The notes: generated by a model not told the origin, from the letters alone. Positions 49,600 through 59,583 are shown, numbered from the stretch's first letter. The stretch is 64,000 nt of DNA from Mycobacterium lepraemurium (GCA_002291465.1 CP021238.1:1798001-1862000); one strand, 5' to 3'. Made by a program: numbers and translations.

Positions 49600-49961
49600 C
49601 TGGTGTTCTCCTTCGCGAACATTCCCCGGTGTGCGACCCACCGGGGTGGCGTTCCTGACGGCGGCTCAGATCCGCCTGCTACGGGGCCGGGATGGGCTGT
49701 CGGCCGCGGCATCGCGATGATATTGGGGCTTTAAGCACCCGCAAGTTCGTCGTTGGACCCACGGGTCGCGACTCCCATAGTGCACTAAATTGCGGCGGCG
49801 TCAGTAGAGGTCGCATGTTGTGAGGGCACAACCGGACGTTGTGTGTACCGCTTCACGCTGGGTGACGGCGATCACTTTGCGGGCCAGGCGAATTGCCGGG
49901 CCGGTCGCTGCCGTGAGGTTGGCAATTCCGGCCTGATCGGCAACCTTGGTAAGGCCGGGGG
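49600..49961 (-). promoter_or_regulatory. Leader of the sirA operon with hairpin; rest unassigned
   Basis: A stem (CCCCGGTG / CACCGGGG, 49624-49631 and 49639-49646) lies just upstream of the sirA Shine-Dalgarno, able to act as an attenuator or to mask translation. Farther up, ATG 49778 preceded by a TAGTGC-like -10 could start a leaderless 15-codon peptide (GVATRGSNDELAGA) ending 49731. Cysteine operons in mycobacteria can carry such leader peptides, but this one lacks Cys codons. The remaining 49800-49961 holds an open but unassigned frame read leftward (ending TTSGCALTTCDLY), out of frame with the P450. Confidence 0.4.
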
Positions 49962-51275
49962 TCAGACCGGAATCGTGGTGGAAGTCGTTCTGCGGCCGCC
50001 GAGTTGGGTCGGCAGCCGGGTGTATCCGTGCAAGTTGATCAGCGACCGCCGTTGTGGGGCAGCGGTGAGCCGCAGATCGGGGAAGTTCTCGAAGAGCGCG
50101 CGCAGCGCGGTGACGCCCTCGATGCGGGCCAGGGCGACGCCCAGGCAGGCGTGGATGCCGGAGGCGAACGCCATGTGCTCGCGTGCATTGGGTCGGGTGA
50201 CGTCGAAAGTGGTTGGGTCGTTGAACACTTCGGGGTCGCGATTGGCGCCGCCGAGGAACAGCCCGACCATCTCGCCGGCGCCGATGTGGGCGCCGGCGAT
50301 GTCGACGTCGCAGGCCGGGGTGCGCGCGGTCATCTGGACGGGGCTGGCGATGCGCAGGATCTCCTCGACGGCCGAGGGCCACAGGTCGGGATTGTCGTGC
50401 AGCAGCGCCAGCTGCTCGGGGTGTCGCAGCAGCAGCACGATCCCGTTGCCGATCAGGTTCACCGTGGTCTCGAAACCGGCGCCGACGATGAGCGCGGCGC
50501 TGGCGGTGAGTTCGCGGTCGGTCAGCGACCCGTCGGCGGCCATCCGGCCGAACGGATTGTCGCTGTGCGGTTCGGCCCGCAGCTGGTGGAAGTGCGCGAG
50601 CAGGTACTCGTCGACGCCACGCAGGCCGTCGATGGCGTCGCGGTAGGTCCTCCAGTCGATGCCGAGGTCCAGCAGCGGAGAGCCGCTGCGACCCCACGCC
50701 AACATGCGCGGATAGGAATCGGGCGGCATGCCAAGGATTTCGGCGATGATGGCGACCGGCAATCGGGTCGCGAAGTCCGCGATCAGATCGGGCTGCGGGG
50801 TGGCCGCGATGCGCTCGATCAGCTCCATGGTCACCTCGGCGACCCGGGTGTTCAGTGCCTCGATGGCGCGCGGGGTGAAGCTCTGCGCGACCAGTTGCCG
50901 ATAGCGGGTGTGGTCGGGCGGATCCACGATCACCATGGCGGGCGGCTCCACCGGGTTGGCGACGCCCGGGTCGGTCTTGGCGATCAGCGCCCGTACCGGA
51001 CGCGGCAGCTACATCTCGGTGGGTTAGGTGACGCCAAAGCGCTTGTCGCGCAGCACTTGTCGGCACACTGCGTGGTCGACGCTGGCCCACACGAAGGGTG
51101 CACGCATCAGCGGCCCGCGGGCGCGGATCTGTTCCATCAACGCGTAGCGGTCCTCGCCCGTCGTTCCGCTACGCAGCAGCCGCGCCAGCGGGTCGCCGCG
51201 TCGGGCCTGGACCGTGAAGTAGGCCCGCGGCAGGCCGTGCATGGCCACCCACCGGGCGCCGAGTCGGACACGCAT
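49962..51275 (-). pseudogene. Cytochrome P450, two nonsense codons
   Basis: ATG 51275 with GGAGGGAT upstream. N-terminal third (RVRLGARWVAMHGLPRAYFT; LRDKRFGVT) ends at TAA 51024-51026, and a second stop TAG follows at 51009-51011, both in the same frame as the rest. Downstream features are complete: VIVDPPDHTRYRQLVAQSFT, I-helix ALIVGAGFETTVNLIGNG, ExxR AVEEILRIA, haem-binding AFASGIHACLGVALARIEG with the Cys ligand. No frameshift, so this is decay by point mutation. Substrate unknown. Divergent from a TetR gene, its likely regulator. Confidence 0.85.
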
Positions 51276-51293
51276 GGGCGATCCCTCCGAAAC

Positions 51294-51308
51294 CGTGAGC
51301 CGGTCACG
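51294..51308. promoter_or_regulatory. Operator-like palindrome CGTGA-N5-TCACG
   Basis: A 5-bp inverted repeat CGTGA-GCCGG-TCACG in the 121-bp divergent intergenic space between the P450 and the TetR gene, 19 bp from the P450 ATG. It is a plausible TetR operator controlling both genes; nothing else supports it. Confidence 0.35.
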
Positions 51309-51396
51309 AGACGTGCGATACAGTGAAGCTCTAAATGCCTCGGATGGCTCGTCCGTCACGATGCGACGGCCGCGGCCGGCGGGCAAGGAGGGATGC

Positions 51397-52057
51397 GTGA
51401 CCTCGACGCGAACGGCGGAGTTCGTGCGACGACTCACCGAACCCGACCCCGTCGTCCTCGCCCAGGTCGACAACCCCGACGAGATCACCGCCCGAATTCT
51501 GGCCGCCACCCTCGAACAGGCCGAACTCGTCGGGATGCGCCGCACCACCATGGAGGACGTGGCCCGGCGCAGCGGCGTCGGGCGCGCCACCCTGTACCGG
51601 CGGTTCCCGACCAAGGCGGCGCTCGTCGACGCCGTGGTGCTGGCCGAGGCGCGCCGCTACCTCGAGGGGGACGCGCAGGCCTGGGCGCATGGCGCGACGT
51701 TCGAGGACCGCATGGTCAACAGCACGGTGTTCTCGGTGACCTTCATGCGCGAACACGCGCTGCTGAAGAAGTTGCTGCGCACAGAGCCCGAGGCGATCCT
51801 GCCTAGCCTAACCGTCGACGCGGGCGTCATCCTTGACTACGCCACCGAGTACACCGTCGGGCTGCTGCGCAGGGAGCTCTACGGCACGGAGACCACCCCG
51901 GCCCAGGAGCGGCACCTGCGCACGGTCGCGGAACTGCACACCCGGCTGACGCTCTCGTTCATCGTCACCCCACACCAGCATCAACCGCGCCACCCTCGAC
52001 AACACCCGCCGCTACGTGCGCAACTATTTGATGCCCATGGTGGTCGGACCTCGCTAA
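51397..52057 (+). pseudogene. TetR-family regulator, C-terminal frameshift
   Basis: GTG 51397 with AAGGAGGG upstream. The HTH reads RRTTMEDVARRSGVGRATLY, then RRFPTKAALVDAVVLAEARR. The ligand domain is open to LTLSFIVTP, where loss of a C near 51975 shifts translation. The native end is in the next frame: TSINRATLDNTRRYVRNYLM, stop at 52055-52057. The DNA-binding half is intact, so a truncated/extended protein might still bind the operator between it and the divergent P450. Confidence 0.8.
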
Positions 52058-52266
52058 CAGGCCCAACTGTACCGGACTGGGCGGCCTTGGCCCGGCCCAC
52101 GTCGAATGTCGTTGCGGCTAGGGTGGGATGGCGTGGCTCGCGCGGGGGCGCCGCGGTAGCGACACGCGTGAGGTTGACCACGTTAGCTCGGCGCCGTTAG
52201 CTCGGCGCCCGATTCGGGAACACGCGGGCTGAACCGTCGTGTGAGTCGTGAGAAAGGAATGTTCTG

Positions 52267-52849
52267 GTGAGCTCCTCGTCCCGCGGGTCGCGGCTCGGCA
52301 CCCGGTTCGGGCCGTACGAGCTGCGATCGCTGATCGGCACCGGGACGTTGGGCGAGGTCTACCGCGCCTACGACACGGTCAAGGACCGATTGGTTGCGCT
52401 CAAGCTGTTGCGGGGCGAGATGGATGCTGGTTTCCAGCGGCGACGCCGCGCTGAGCAGCCCGGTGCTGCCGCGCCGGCTCCGCGAACTCATCGTGCTGCG
52501 CACCACATCGGCGATGGACTGCGCCTACGAGCTCGGCCAACACCGGGACGTGGCACGAACCGCCGGCATCGACCCCGACACCATCGACGCCGTCATCTCC
52601 GAAACCGGCTGGCAGACCGGCGATCTCACCGCGACCGGGCTGGCCGTGCTGCAACTGACCACTGAGCTGGTCACCACCCGCCGGGTCGCCCAACCACTCT
52701 TCGATCGAGTCCACCGCGCCCTCGGCACCGAGGCCACCGTGGAGGCACTGATGGTGATCAACCGCTACGCGGGGCTGGCGTTGATGCTCAACGCGCTCGA
52801 GGTGGACCTCGACGAGACCGCCCGGCTGCCCATACCGCCGACGAGCTGA
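52267..52849 (+). pseudogene. Chimera: Ser/Thr kinase N-lobe fused to carboxymuconolactone decarboxylase tail
   Basis: GTG 52267 starts a PknE/F-like kinase N-lobe: FGPYELRSLIGTGTLGEVYR (Gly loop) and DRLVALKLLRGEMD with the ATP-binding Lys. Around 52425-52440 the kinase stops and, in another frame, a CMD/AhpD-like protein begins in mid-domain: LVSSGDAALSSPVLPRRLRE, TTSAMDCAYELGQHRDVART (Cys and His of the family), continuing to PIPPTS at 52849. Both partners are truncated (kinase catalytic lobe, CMD N-terminus), so a deletion joined them. No intact enzyme can be made from the chimera. Confidence 0.75.
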
Positions 52850-52918
52850 GCCCAACACGGCGGCACCGAGATCGCCAATCCCCTCAGGGGAGAGGACGCC
52901 TCCCGTAATCTGCATGAT

Positions 52919-53499
52919 GTGGCACCCAAGCCCAAGTCAACCTGTCTGTCAGTCGAGGACTGGCTCGAGGTGGGCTACACCGTGCTCGCCGAAGAGGGCG
53001 TGCGGGCGCTGAAGGTCGAACGCCTCTGCCAGCAGGCCGGTGTCACCCGCGGCAGCTTCTACTGGCACTTCGAGGACATCGACAACTACCGGGCCGCCCT
53101 GGTCGAATCGTGGAACAAGTTCCTCGAACGCGACCGCCAGGCGCTCTCCGAGCTCGACTCGCTGCCACCCCGGGAACGCCTGTCGGCCATGATGGGCACC
53201 CTGGTCAGCCCGCAATACTGGATGCTGGAGCGGGCCATGCGCGAATGGGCGTGCCTGGACCCGGTCGCCGCCGAGAACATCCGGGCCGCCGACCGGCACC
53301 TGCTGCGCACCGTCACCAAGGCCTACCGCGACTACGGCTTTTCCCCGAGGACGCCAAACTGCGCGCGGAGCTGACCTTCGCCGCGGGCATCGGACTGCTG
53401 CACCTCACCGGCTCGGCCGTGCAGGCCCAATCGTTGGCCCAACGCGAACGATTCCTCGACCTGATGCTGACCGAGGCGGGCGTGGCCTCAGATCATTGA
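52919..53499 (+). pseudogene. TetR-family regulator, frameshifted
   Basis: GTG 52919 gives APKPKSTCLSVEDWLEVGYT, then the HTH LKVERLCQQAGVTRGSFYWH. The frame is open to RTVTKAYRDYGF, then shifts near 53345; the next frame holds PEDAKLRAELTFAAGIGLLH and ends at TGA 53497-53499. The 3' end overlaps the convergent acyl-CoA dehydrogenase-like gene by 12 bp. A second broken TetR within 2 kb. Confidence 0.8.
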
Positions 53500-54539
53500 G
53501 ATCGGGGAGATCTTCGCCCCAATCGCCAACGCCCCGGCCAACTCTCGGCTCGTGTCGTAGTCGAACACCACATGCCCCGTGGCGATATCTACGTCGCGCT
53601 TGGCGCGCTGCATCGGGCTGGACAGCAAATGAGCGCTCGCGCCGGACGCCACCATGACATCGGCGATGATCGCCCGGCTTTCGTGCACCGTGCGCGCGGC
53701 CGCCAGCCGGGCATCGGCCCGCACCGATCGGCTCACCCGGTCGCCGCCGGCGACGATCGCCTCGATCCGGTCGGCGAACAGCTGCACCACCCGCTCCGCC
53801 GCCCCCAGCACGGGCATCGCCGCCGTCAGCGCCAGCGCGGGCACCGTCGGCCAGCGGTAGGTGGCGGCGGCGTGCTCGCGCGCGCCGGGCGCGGTCCCGC
53901 CGTAGATGTCGGCTACCGCCACCAGCCGATGCTCGGGAACGAAGGCGTCGGCGATCACCACGTCATGCGAACCCGTGCCGCGCATGCCGGCGGTGTGCCA
54001 GGTATCGACGACCTCGACCTGCCCGGCGGGCACCACGACCAGCGCCGGATCGATGCGGTCGGTGCGCTCGATCAACGTGCCGACGATCAGCCAATCGGCG
54101 TCCATCGCCCCCGTCGCCCAGGACCACCTGCCGGTCAGCCGCACACCGGCCGACGGCGGTGTGCGGCTGACCGGCAGGTGGTCCTGGGCGACGGGGGAGC
54201 CGGCGCCAGCGCCGGCCCGGATGCGAAGACCTCCCGCTGCGCCCGCCGATCGAACAACGACAGCATCCAGTTGTGCAGCGCATAGAAACCCAGCGTCCAA
54301 GCGCTGGACGTACAGCCGTGCGCCATCCGCCGAATCGGTTGCAGCAGTTCGGGAAGCGAAGCCTCCAGGCCACCGAACCGGGCCGGCAGCAGCAGGCGGA
54401 ACAGCTCGGTCTGCCGGAACTCGTCGACCGTCGCCGCCGGCAGCCGGCGCAGCCGCTCGGCCTCCTCGGCGCGCTCGCCCAACCGCGCCACGAACTCGTC
54501 GGTGATGCCATGCAGGGGGTGATGTTCGACCACGGACAT
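53488..54539 (-). pseudogene. Acyl-CoA dehydrogenase-fold oxidoreductase (HsaA-like), disrupted by a foldback
   Basis: ATG 54539 (SVVEHHPLHGITDEFVARLG); a longer start at 54590 exists. The N-terminal helical part (RLLLPARFGGLEASLPELLQ; CTSSAWTLGFYALHNWMLSL) is in one frame. The middle strand domain GVRLTGRWSWATGAMDADWL and C-terminal helices (RSVRADARLAAARTVHESRA) are in another. The change occurs near 54225, beside a perfect inverted repeat (54108-54197) whose extra arm replaces native sequence just before GVRLTG. Members are flavin-dependent monooxygenases or dehydrogenases. Inactive as read. Confidence 0.85.
54108..54197. repeat. Perfect 41-bp inverted repeat with 8-base loop
   Basis: Arms 54108-54148 and 54157-54197 are exactly complementary (CCCCCGTCGCCCAGGACCAC... 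and its reverse), loop GCCGACGG. The right arm duplicates, in inverse orientation, codons for VRLTGRWSWATG of the acyl-CoA dehydrogenase-like gene and replaces the sequence that should precede them. This fits a template-switch/snap-back event (in vivo or during amplification). Confidence 0.95.
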
Positions 54540-54596
54540 GCGCACGACCGTAACATGCTTTTTAGCATGTAAGTCCGTGGTTGTTACCATCGCGCG

Positions 54597-55367
54597 GTGA
54601 GTGATCGCCGAGGGCTGCGGTCCGTGGACCGCCGCGACGTCCTGCGCCTCGCCGGCGCCATGCCGGTGATCCTGGCTGCCGGCGCGTTACTGCCCGGCCC
54701 GCGCGCGGCGGCCGGTGTGGCCGGCATGTCGGTCTTCCTCGACCCGGGTCACAACGCCGTCAACGACGCGTCGATCAACCGGCCGGTGCCCAACGGACGC
54801 GGCGGCAGCAAGCCGTGCCAAACCTCCGGGGCGGCGGCCGACGACGGCTACCCCGAGCACGCGTTCACCTGGGCGGTGGTCGGCCTGATCGACGCGTCGC
54901 TGAACCAGATGGGCGTCCACACCGCGCTGTCCCGCGCCGACGACAGCGGTGTGGGCCCGTGCATCGACCAACGCGCCGACGCGGCCAACGCGATGCGGCC
55001 GGACGCGATCGTGAGCATCCACGCCGACGGCGGACCCGCGTCCGGCAGCGGATTTCACGTCAACTACTCCAGCCCGCCGCTGAACGACGTCCAGGCGGGC
55101 CCCGCCGTGCAGCTCGCTCACGCGATGCGAGATGCCTTGGTGCAGGCCGCTTTTCAGCCCGCCACCTACATCGGCTCGGACGGCCTGTACGGCCGCGACG
55201 ACCTGGCCGGGCTGAACCTGGCTCAGTATCCGGCGGTGCTGGTCGAACTCGGCAACATGAAGAACGCCGGTGACGCCGCGCGAATGGAAAGCCCCGATGG
55301 CCGGGCGGCATACGCCTCTGCGGTCACCGCGGGAATCGCCGCCTTCCTGAACGCGAAAGCCGCGTAA
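54597..55367 (+). CDS. N-acetylmuramoyl-L-alanine amidase (Ami1/Rv3717-like)
   Basis: 256 residues from GTG 54597. A twin-arginine-like export signal (SVDRRDVLRLAGAMPVILAA) precedes the Amidase_3 domain. Zinc ligands: His in VFLDPGHNAVNDASI, Glu in DDGYPEHAFTWAVVG, His in IVSIHADGGPASGSGFHVNY; the catalytic Glu is in YPAVLVELGNMKNAGDAARM. It cleaves between MurNAc and the stem peptide in the cell wall. Rv3717 has a sec-type signal as I recall it, so the RR motif is a difference. Intact. Confidence 0.9.
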   Translation: MSDRRGLRSVDRRDVLRLAGAMPVILAAGALLPGPRAAAGVAGMSVFLDPGHNAVNDASINRPVPNGRGGSKPCQTSGAAADDGYPEHAFTWAVVGLIDASLNQMGVHTALSRADDSGVGPCIDQRADAANAMRPDAIVSIHADGGPASGSGFHVNYSSPPLNDVQAGPAVQLAHAMRDALVQAAFQPATYIGSDGLYGRDDLAGLNLAQYPAVLVELGNMKNAGDAARMESPDGRAAYASAVTAGIAAFLNAKAA

Positions 55368-55385
55368 GGCTAGCCGAGCGGCTGC

Positions 55386-56144
55386 TCAGCTGCCGAAGCC
55401 GCCGCCGCTCGGCACCGCCACCGTCGCCGGCCCGCCCAGGCCGAGGTGGCTGGAGGCGAATGCGACGCCCTTGTCGATCATGTCGTTGTCGTTGGCGTAG
55501 GTGTTGTGCGCGGCGAAGTTCATCCCGTCCGAGCACACCGGATCCTCGGTGGCGCACACCTTCAGCGTCTTGTCCTGGTAAGCCGGGCCGATGACCACCG
55601 GCGGCTCGTTCAGGAAATTCATCGCTCGCACGTTGGGCATGCCGAACAGCACCACCGAGGAGACGTGGTTGGCGACCTCGGGATCCAGCGGCTTGGGCAC
55701 GGTGTTGGGGTCGACGCCGTCGGGCACCGAGGCCGAGGTGACGAAGCCCATCACGGCCGCGCCCTGCGAATAGCCGCCGAGCACCATCTTGGTGTTGGGG
55801 CAGTCGTGCGCCATCGAATTCACATGTGCGCCCGCATCTCTGATGCCCTCGATGCCGGTGTCCCACTGGTCACTCGCGGGGTAGTTGACCGGGTAGACGT
55901 CGAAGGACCGCCCGCCCACCCGCTGGTGCAGGGCGTCGACGAACGCTTGCCCGGTGGTGCCGACGCCGGGCGCTTCACCAGTGCCCCGCGCGAACACCAC
56001 CTGGATGTCCGGACATTGGGCCGCGGCGGTGGGGATGACCGAACCGGACACCGCCGAGGCGGCCACACCCGAGGCCGCCATGACCAGTGCTGAACCGAGA
56101 GAACGAACGATGTGACGTGCGAACATGCCGTCGAAAATGCCCAT
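55386..56144 (-). CDS. Secreted cutinase-family esterase/phospholipase
   Basis: 252 residues from ATG 56144, preceded by GGAGGGG. Signal region SLGSALVMAASGVAASAVSG, then the mature start CPDIQVVFARGTGEAPGVGT. Catalytic triad: Ser in MVLGGYSQGAAVMGFVTSAS, Asp in CATEDPVCSDGMN, His in FAAHNTYANDNDM; the four family Cys are present. Mycobacterial cutinase-like proteins (Cut1-7, CFP21) hydrolyse lipids or phospholipids. The tail VAVPSGGGFGS is flexible. Intact; convergent with the amidase. Confidence 0.9.
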   Translation of the reverse strand: MGIFDGMFARHIVRSLGSALVMAASGVAASAVSGSVIPTAAAQCPDIQVVFARGTGEAPGVGTTGQAFVDALHQRVGGRSFDVYPVNYPASDQWDTGIEGIRDAGAHVNSMAHDCPNTKMVLGGYSQGAAVMGFVTSASVPDGVDPNTVPKPLDPEVANHVSSVVLFGMPNVRAMNFLNEPPVVIGPAYQDKTLKVCATEDPVCSDGMNFAAHNTYANDNDMIDKGVAFASSHLGLGGPATVAVPSGGGFGS

Positions 56145-56379
56145 GCAAGCCCCTCCCAAACCTGTCAAGTTTCCGACCGTTTAATGAAATTTTCCTGTAT
56201 GCCCGGGCGCGGCGATGAACGGTGGACAGGGGCGCCGTCGCCTCCATCGGACCGACGCCGCAATTGCCCAGTCGCGTCGTGTACCAAGACAGTCTAAGCG
56301 TCGTTTGGGGTATCCACGGGCGGGTAGCCGGAGACCGCGAGCACAAAATCCACTACTCACGGTCTGACGAGGTGACGAC

Positions 56380-56622
56380 ATGGCAACGGGTGAAACAGGT
56401 TTCGACGACGTGACCTACGACCTGATCTCCGTCCAGTACCACTCGCTGAAGGCGGGCCACGACTACGGCCAATACGTGCGCGACGCGAAGAACGCCGGCA
56501 TGGAGGAGATCGCCTCCTTCTTCAGCGAGGTGATGGCCCAGGACTCCGATCGGGCACGGCGCTGCCACGAGTTCCTCGGCCAACTACAGGGAACGCCCGC
56601 CGCCGGCCCGGCCACAAGATAA
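56380..56622 (+). CDS. Conserved actinobacterial 80-residue protein
   Basis: ATG 56380 encodes 80 residues, mostly helical (TYDLISVQYHSLKAGHDYGQ; YVRDAKNAGMEEIASFFSEV; AQDSDRARRCHEFLGQL). The sequence matches a short mycobacterial protein I know only as conserved and uncharacterised. It resembles a ferritin-like two-helix bundle but lacks clear metal ligands. Intact, apparently monocistronic. Confidence 0.75.
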   Translation: MATGETGFDDVTYDLISVQYHSLKAGHDYGQYVRDAKNAGMEEIASFFSEVMAQDSDRARRCHEFLGQLQGTPAAGPATR

Positions 56623-56819
56623 GAATCACCGCGGGCCGCCGCGCCCGCCTGCCGAGCTAATACCCGAACCGGGTCAGCCCGAGCGGGGCCCGGACCGGCG
56701 CTTGCGCTGACAAGGACGGGGTAATCGCGCGCAATGACCCATCGCCGCATTACCGCGCGGGTGTCAGCATGGTCACATACTGGCAAAGCTCGGATGCGCC
56801 TGTCGGCGCGGTCTATTAG

Positions 56820-56886
56820 AGTTGCGTATCTTAGGGAAAGCTTAGGTATTCGTTAAGTGTGGGTTAGGTAGCTACGGAGCAAGGCT
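56820..56886 (+). promoter_or_regulatory. AT-rich promoter region of the monooxygenase
   Basis: GTTGCGTATCTTAGGGAAAG and GTATTCGTTAAGTGTGGGTT precede the monooxygenase start, an AT-rich island in GC-rich surroundings, with TTAGG repeated three times (56829, 56842, 56864 approximately). GGAGCAAGG just before GTG 56887 is the ribosome-binding site. The sigma factor cannot be assigned. Confidence 0.45.
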
Positions 56887-58374
56887 GTGGTCACAGACCG
56901 TTTCGACGCGATCATCGTGGGTGCGGGTTTCGGCGGCATCGGCGCCGCCATCCAGCTCAAGCGCCTGGGCTTTGACAACATCGTCATCCTCGACAGCGAG
57001 GATGACCTGGGCGGAACCTGGTACGTCAACCACTACCCGGGCATCGCCGTCGATATCCCGTCCACCACCTACTCGTACTGGTTCGAGCCGAACCCCGGCT
57101 GGTCACGGCTGTTCGCGCCGGGCGGCGAGGTGAAGCAGTACGCCGCCGACGTCGCCGACAAATACGACGTGCACCGGCACATGCGGTTCAACACCACCGT
57201 CGAGGGCGCACAGTGGGACGAGGACGCCGAGGTGTGGCGGGTCGCGCTGGCCGGCGGCGAAAGCCTGACCACCCGCTTCCTGATCACCGCGACCGGCTTC
57301 CTGTCGCAGCCGCACACCCCCGACATCCCCGGCATCGGCAGCTTCGGGGGAAAGGTCGTGCACACCACGGCATGGGACCACGACTACCGCTACCAGGGCC
57401 GGCGCATCGCGGTCATCGGCACCGGGGCGTCCGCCGTGCAGGTGGTCCCGGAGCTGGCCAAGGAGGCCGGGGAGCTGACCGTCTACCAGCGCACCGCCAC
57501 CCACGTGCTGCCCAAGGTGGACTTCGAGTTCGACCCGGCGGTGCGGCGCCTGTTCGCGCGGGTGCCGGCGGCGCAGCGCGCGCTGCGCTGGGTGACCGAC
57601 GTGCTGCTCGAGATCATCATGATCGTCGGCGCGTTGCACTTCAAGGAATCCCGCGGCCGGGGCAACATCTCCGCCTCAGATCTGGCCAAGATCAACCGAT
57701 TTCGGTGGATCCGGGACAAGGAACTGCGCGTCAAGCTGACGCCGGACTACGACTGCGGCTGCAAGCGGCCCACCTTCTCTAACAGCTTCTACCGCGTCCT
57801 CACCCAGCCGAACGTGCACCTGGAGACCAACCCGATCGAACGGATCGAGCCGGACGGCATCGTCACCGCCGACGGACGCAAGACCGTCATCGACACCCTG
57901 GTGCTGGCAACGGGTTTCGACCTGTGGAAGGCCAACTTCCCGGCCATCGAGGTGATCGGCCGCAAGGGCCGCAACCTGGGCAAGTGGTGGCGCGCGACCC
58001 GGTTCCAGGCCTACCAGGGCGTGTCCATGCCGTACTTCCCCAATTACCTGAGCCTGGCCAGCCCGTTCGCCTTCTCCGGCTTGTCCTTCTTCCACACCAT
58101 CGAATACCAGATGCGGCACATGGACCGGCTGCTCGGCGAGGTCAAGCGCCGCGGCGCGACCACCTTCGAGGTCACCGAGGAGGCCAACGACCGGTTCATG
58201 GAGCGGATGACCAAACTGCTGGACAACTCGGTGTTCTATGCCGGCAACTGCGCCACGTCGCGGTCGTACTACTTCAGTCCCAGCGGTGAGGCCTCGCTGC
58301 TGCGGCCCACGTCGACGCTGAACTCGATCCGGGAAGCCAGCAGCTTCCCGCTCAGCGACTACGTCATCGCCTAG
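56887..58374 (+). CDS. FAD-dependent Baeyer-Villiger-type monooxygenase
   Basis: Intact 495 residues from GTG 56887. Two Rossmann motifs: [20 protein letters not shown] (about 10-29) and [20 protein letters not shown] (about 171-190). Between them, [14 protein letters not shown] (about 157-170) is the type I BVMO fingerprint (FxGxxxHxxxW). Typical [20 protein letters not shown] follows the first motif. EthA/Rv3049c-like enzymes oxidise ketones, aldehydes or thio-compounds with NADPH and O2. Its stop overlaps that of the convergent gene (CTAG). Confidence 0.9.
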   Translation: MVTDRFDAIIVGAGFGGIGAAIQLKRLGFDNIVILDSEDDLGGTWYVNHYPGIAVDIPSTTYSYWFEPNPGWSRLFAPGGEVKQYAADVADKYDVHRHMRFNTTVEGAQWDEDAEVWRVALAGGESLTTRFLITATGFLSQPHTPDIPGIGSFGGKVVHTTAWDHDYRYQGRRIAVIGTGASAVQVVPELAKEAGELTVYQRTATHVLPKVDFEFDPAVRRLFARVPAAQRALRWVTDVLLEIIMIVGALHFKESRGRGNISASDLAKINRFRWIRDKELRVKLTPDYDCGCKRPTFSNSFYRVLTQPNVHLETNPIERIEPDGIVTADGRKTVIDTLVLATGFDLWKANFPAIEVIGRKGRNLGKWWRATRFQAYQGVSMPYFPNYLSLASPFAFSGLSFFHTIEYQMRHMDRLLGEVKRRGATTFEVTEEANDRFMERMTKLLDNSVFYAGNCATSRSYYFSPSGEASLLRPTSTLNSIREASSFPLSDYVIA

Positions 58375-58838
58375 CTTGCCCGGCGGTGCGCCGACCCGGT
58401 CAGCGGCTGCCCGTCGGACGACTGCAGCAGGCAGATCACCGTGCTCGGGGTGGGGTTGGCGCCCGTGCGATCCTGATTCGAATCGATCAGATAGGTGATC
58501 GAAAACCGGCTGCCGTCTGCACCGGTGTAACCGGGCAGCCCGGCCGCGCAATCCCGATTCGCCACGCTGGCGATGGCGGCGTCCACGGCCATCGGTGCCC
58601 GCAGATACACCTCGGCCAAATGCGCTGTGGCGCAGTCGACGACGGTGACGTCGACCCGGCTGCCGTCGGCCAGGGGCAGGTCGACCACGCACTGACCGGG
58701 CTGCAGGTCGACCCACTTCTCGGTGTGCGAGCCCGGGGGCAGCGGGGCGGCGGTGACGGTGGTGGGGACGCTGGCCCAGCAGCCCACCGCCGCGACCGCG
58801 GCCAGGCCGCACCGGGTGCGCAGCCGCCGAACCCGCAT
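58371..58838 (-). CDS. Secreted septum-formation-domain-like protein
   Basis: 155 residues from ATG 58838; signal [20 protein letters not shown]. The exported part has the two repeated patterns [17 protein letters not shown] with [18 protein letters not shown], resembling the actinobacterial Septum_form domain (paired Cys and CxxxHxxE). [20 protein letters not shown] follows. Function in division is inferred from domain name only. Intact. Confidence 0.7.
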   Translation of the reverse strand: MRVRRLRTRCGLAAVAAVGCWASVPTTVTAAPLPPGSHTEKWVDLQPGQCVVDLPLADGSRVDVTVVDCATAHLAEVYLRAPMAVDAAIASVANRDCAAGLPGYTGADGSRFSITYLIDSNQDRTGANPTPSTVICLLQSSDGQPLTGSAHRRAS

Positions 58839-58873
58839 CGGAAGCCTCCCTGAATTCCTTGCCTGGGTGGAGT

Positions 58874-59416
58874 TTACGGCGCGCCGGTCAGCGCCGGGTC
58901 CGGTTTTTCCGACGACATCGCCAAGAACCCCCGTACGCAGCGCGCGGCCAGCAGCCAGTTACACGGCCTCTTCATGTCCAGCCCACCCAGCAGCTGTTTG
59001 ATCATGGTCAGTGTGTCGAAGTAAATACGTTCGCAGACGAGGGTTTCGGTGTCGTCGAACAGGAAGTACGCGGTCATGCGGACGCGGAACCGGCTGCCGG
59101 TGGGCGGCACCTTGCCCAGGTAACCGTGATGCGTGCCCATCAGCCAGAATTCGACGATCACCGCGTAGGAGCTGTGCCGCAGCGCGATGATCTCGTGGTC
59201 CTGGTCGGGGAACGCGGTCCGCGTGTAGGCGTAGTAGTCGCGCACCGCCGCTTCGCCGTCGTGCACGATCATTTGCGGGATCAGCTCGTAACGCGGATGC
59301 GGGAAGGTCGACAGCACGTCGTCCCAGGCGTGGCGGACCTCGTCGTGGAAGTGGTCGAGCACCAGCTTCTGGCGGGCGGCCAGCACCTCGGGAGCGGGAA
59401 ACGCGGGGATGGTCAC
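58874..59416 (-). CDS. SnoaL/NTF2-like ester-cyclase protein
   Basis: 180 residues from ATG 59416. Single NTF2-like domain: [20 protein letters not shown] (N-terminal helix), [40 protein letters not shown], and [20 protein letters not shown]. Similar polyketide-cyclase-like proteins bind hydrophobic ligands. It lies downstream of the septum-domain gene on the same strand. Unlike the NTF2-like repeats of the giant regulator, this copy is free-standing and intact. Confidence 0.8.
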   Translation of the reverse strand: MTIPAFPAPEVLAARQKLVLDHFHDEVRHAWDDVLSTFPHPRYELIPQMIVHDGEAAVRDYYAYTRTAFPDQDHEIIALRHSSYAVIVEFWLMGTHHGYLGKVPPTGSRFRVRMTAYFLFDDTETLVCERIYFDTLTMIKQLLGGLDMKRPCNWLLAARCVRGFLAMSSEKPDPALTGAP

Positions 59417-59521
59417 CGGCTCAGCGTAATCCGGCGGCCCGGCCCGGGGGGCGGTGTTCGCGCCGCGAATCCAATAGCGGATGCGCTAGCGGATGTGGCA
59501 CGCACACATGCCTTGGGAGAC

Positions 59522-59583
59522 AGGCGAACCCGGGCCTAGCGCCGGGGAGTTCAGGCGAACTCGGGGCTAGCGCGGGGGAGTCC
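59522..59583. repeat. 31-bp imperfect tandem duplication at the cyp124 3' end
   Basis: Units AGGCGAACCCGGGCCTAGCG... (59522-59552) and AGGCGAACTCGGGGCTAGCG... (59553-59583) match with about five differences. The right unit contains the last codons and stop of cyp124. Same style as the ferredoxin 3'-end duplication. Confidence 0.8.

Noticed and set aside
47902..49734. 610-codon plus-strand frame opposite sirA
   Set aside because: sirA is unmistakable at full family length; the antisense frame has no domain signature.
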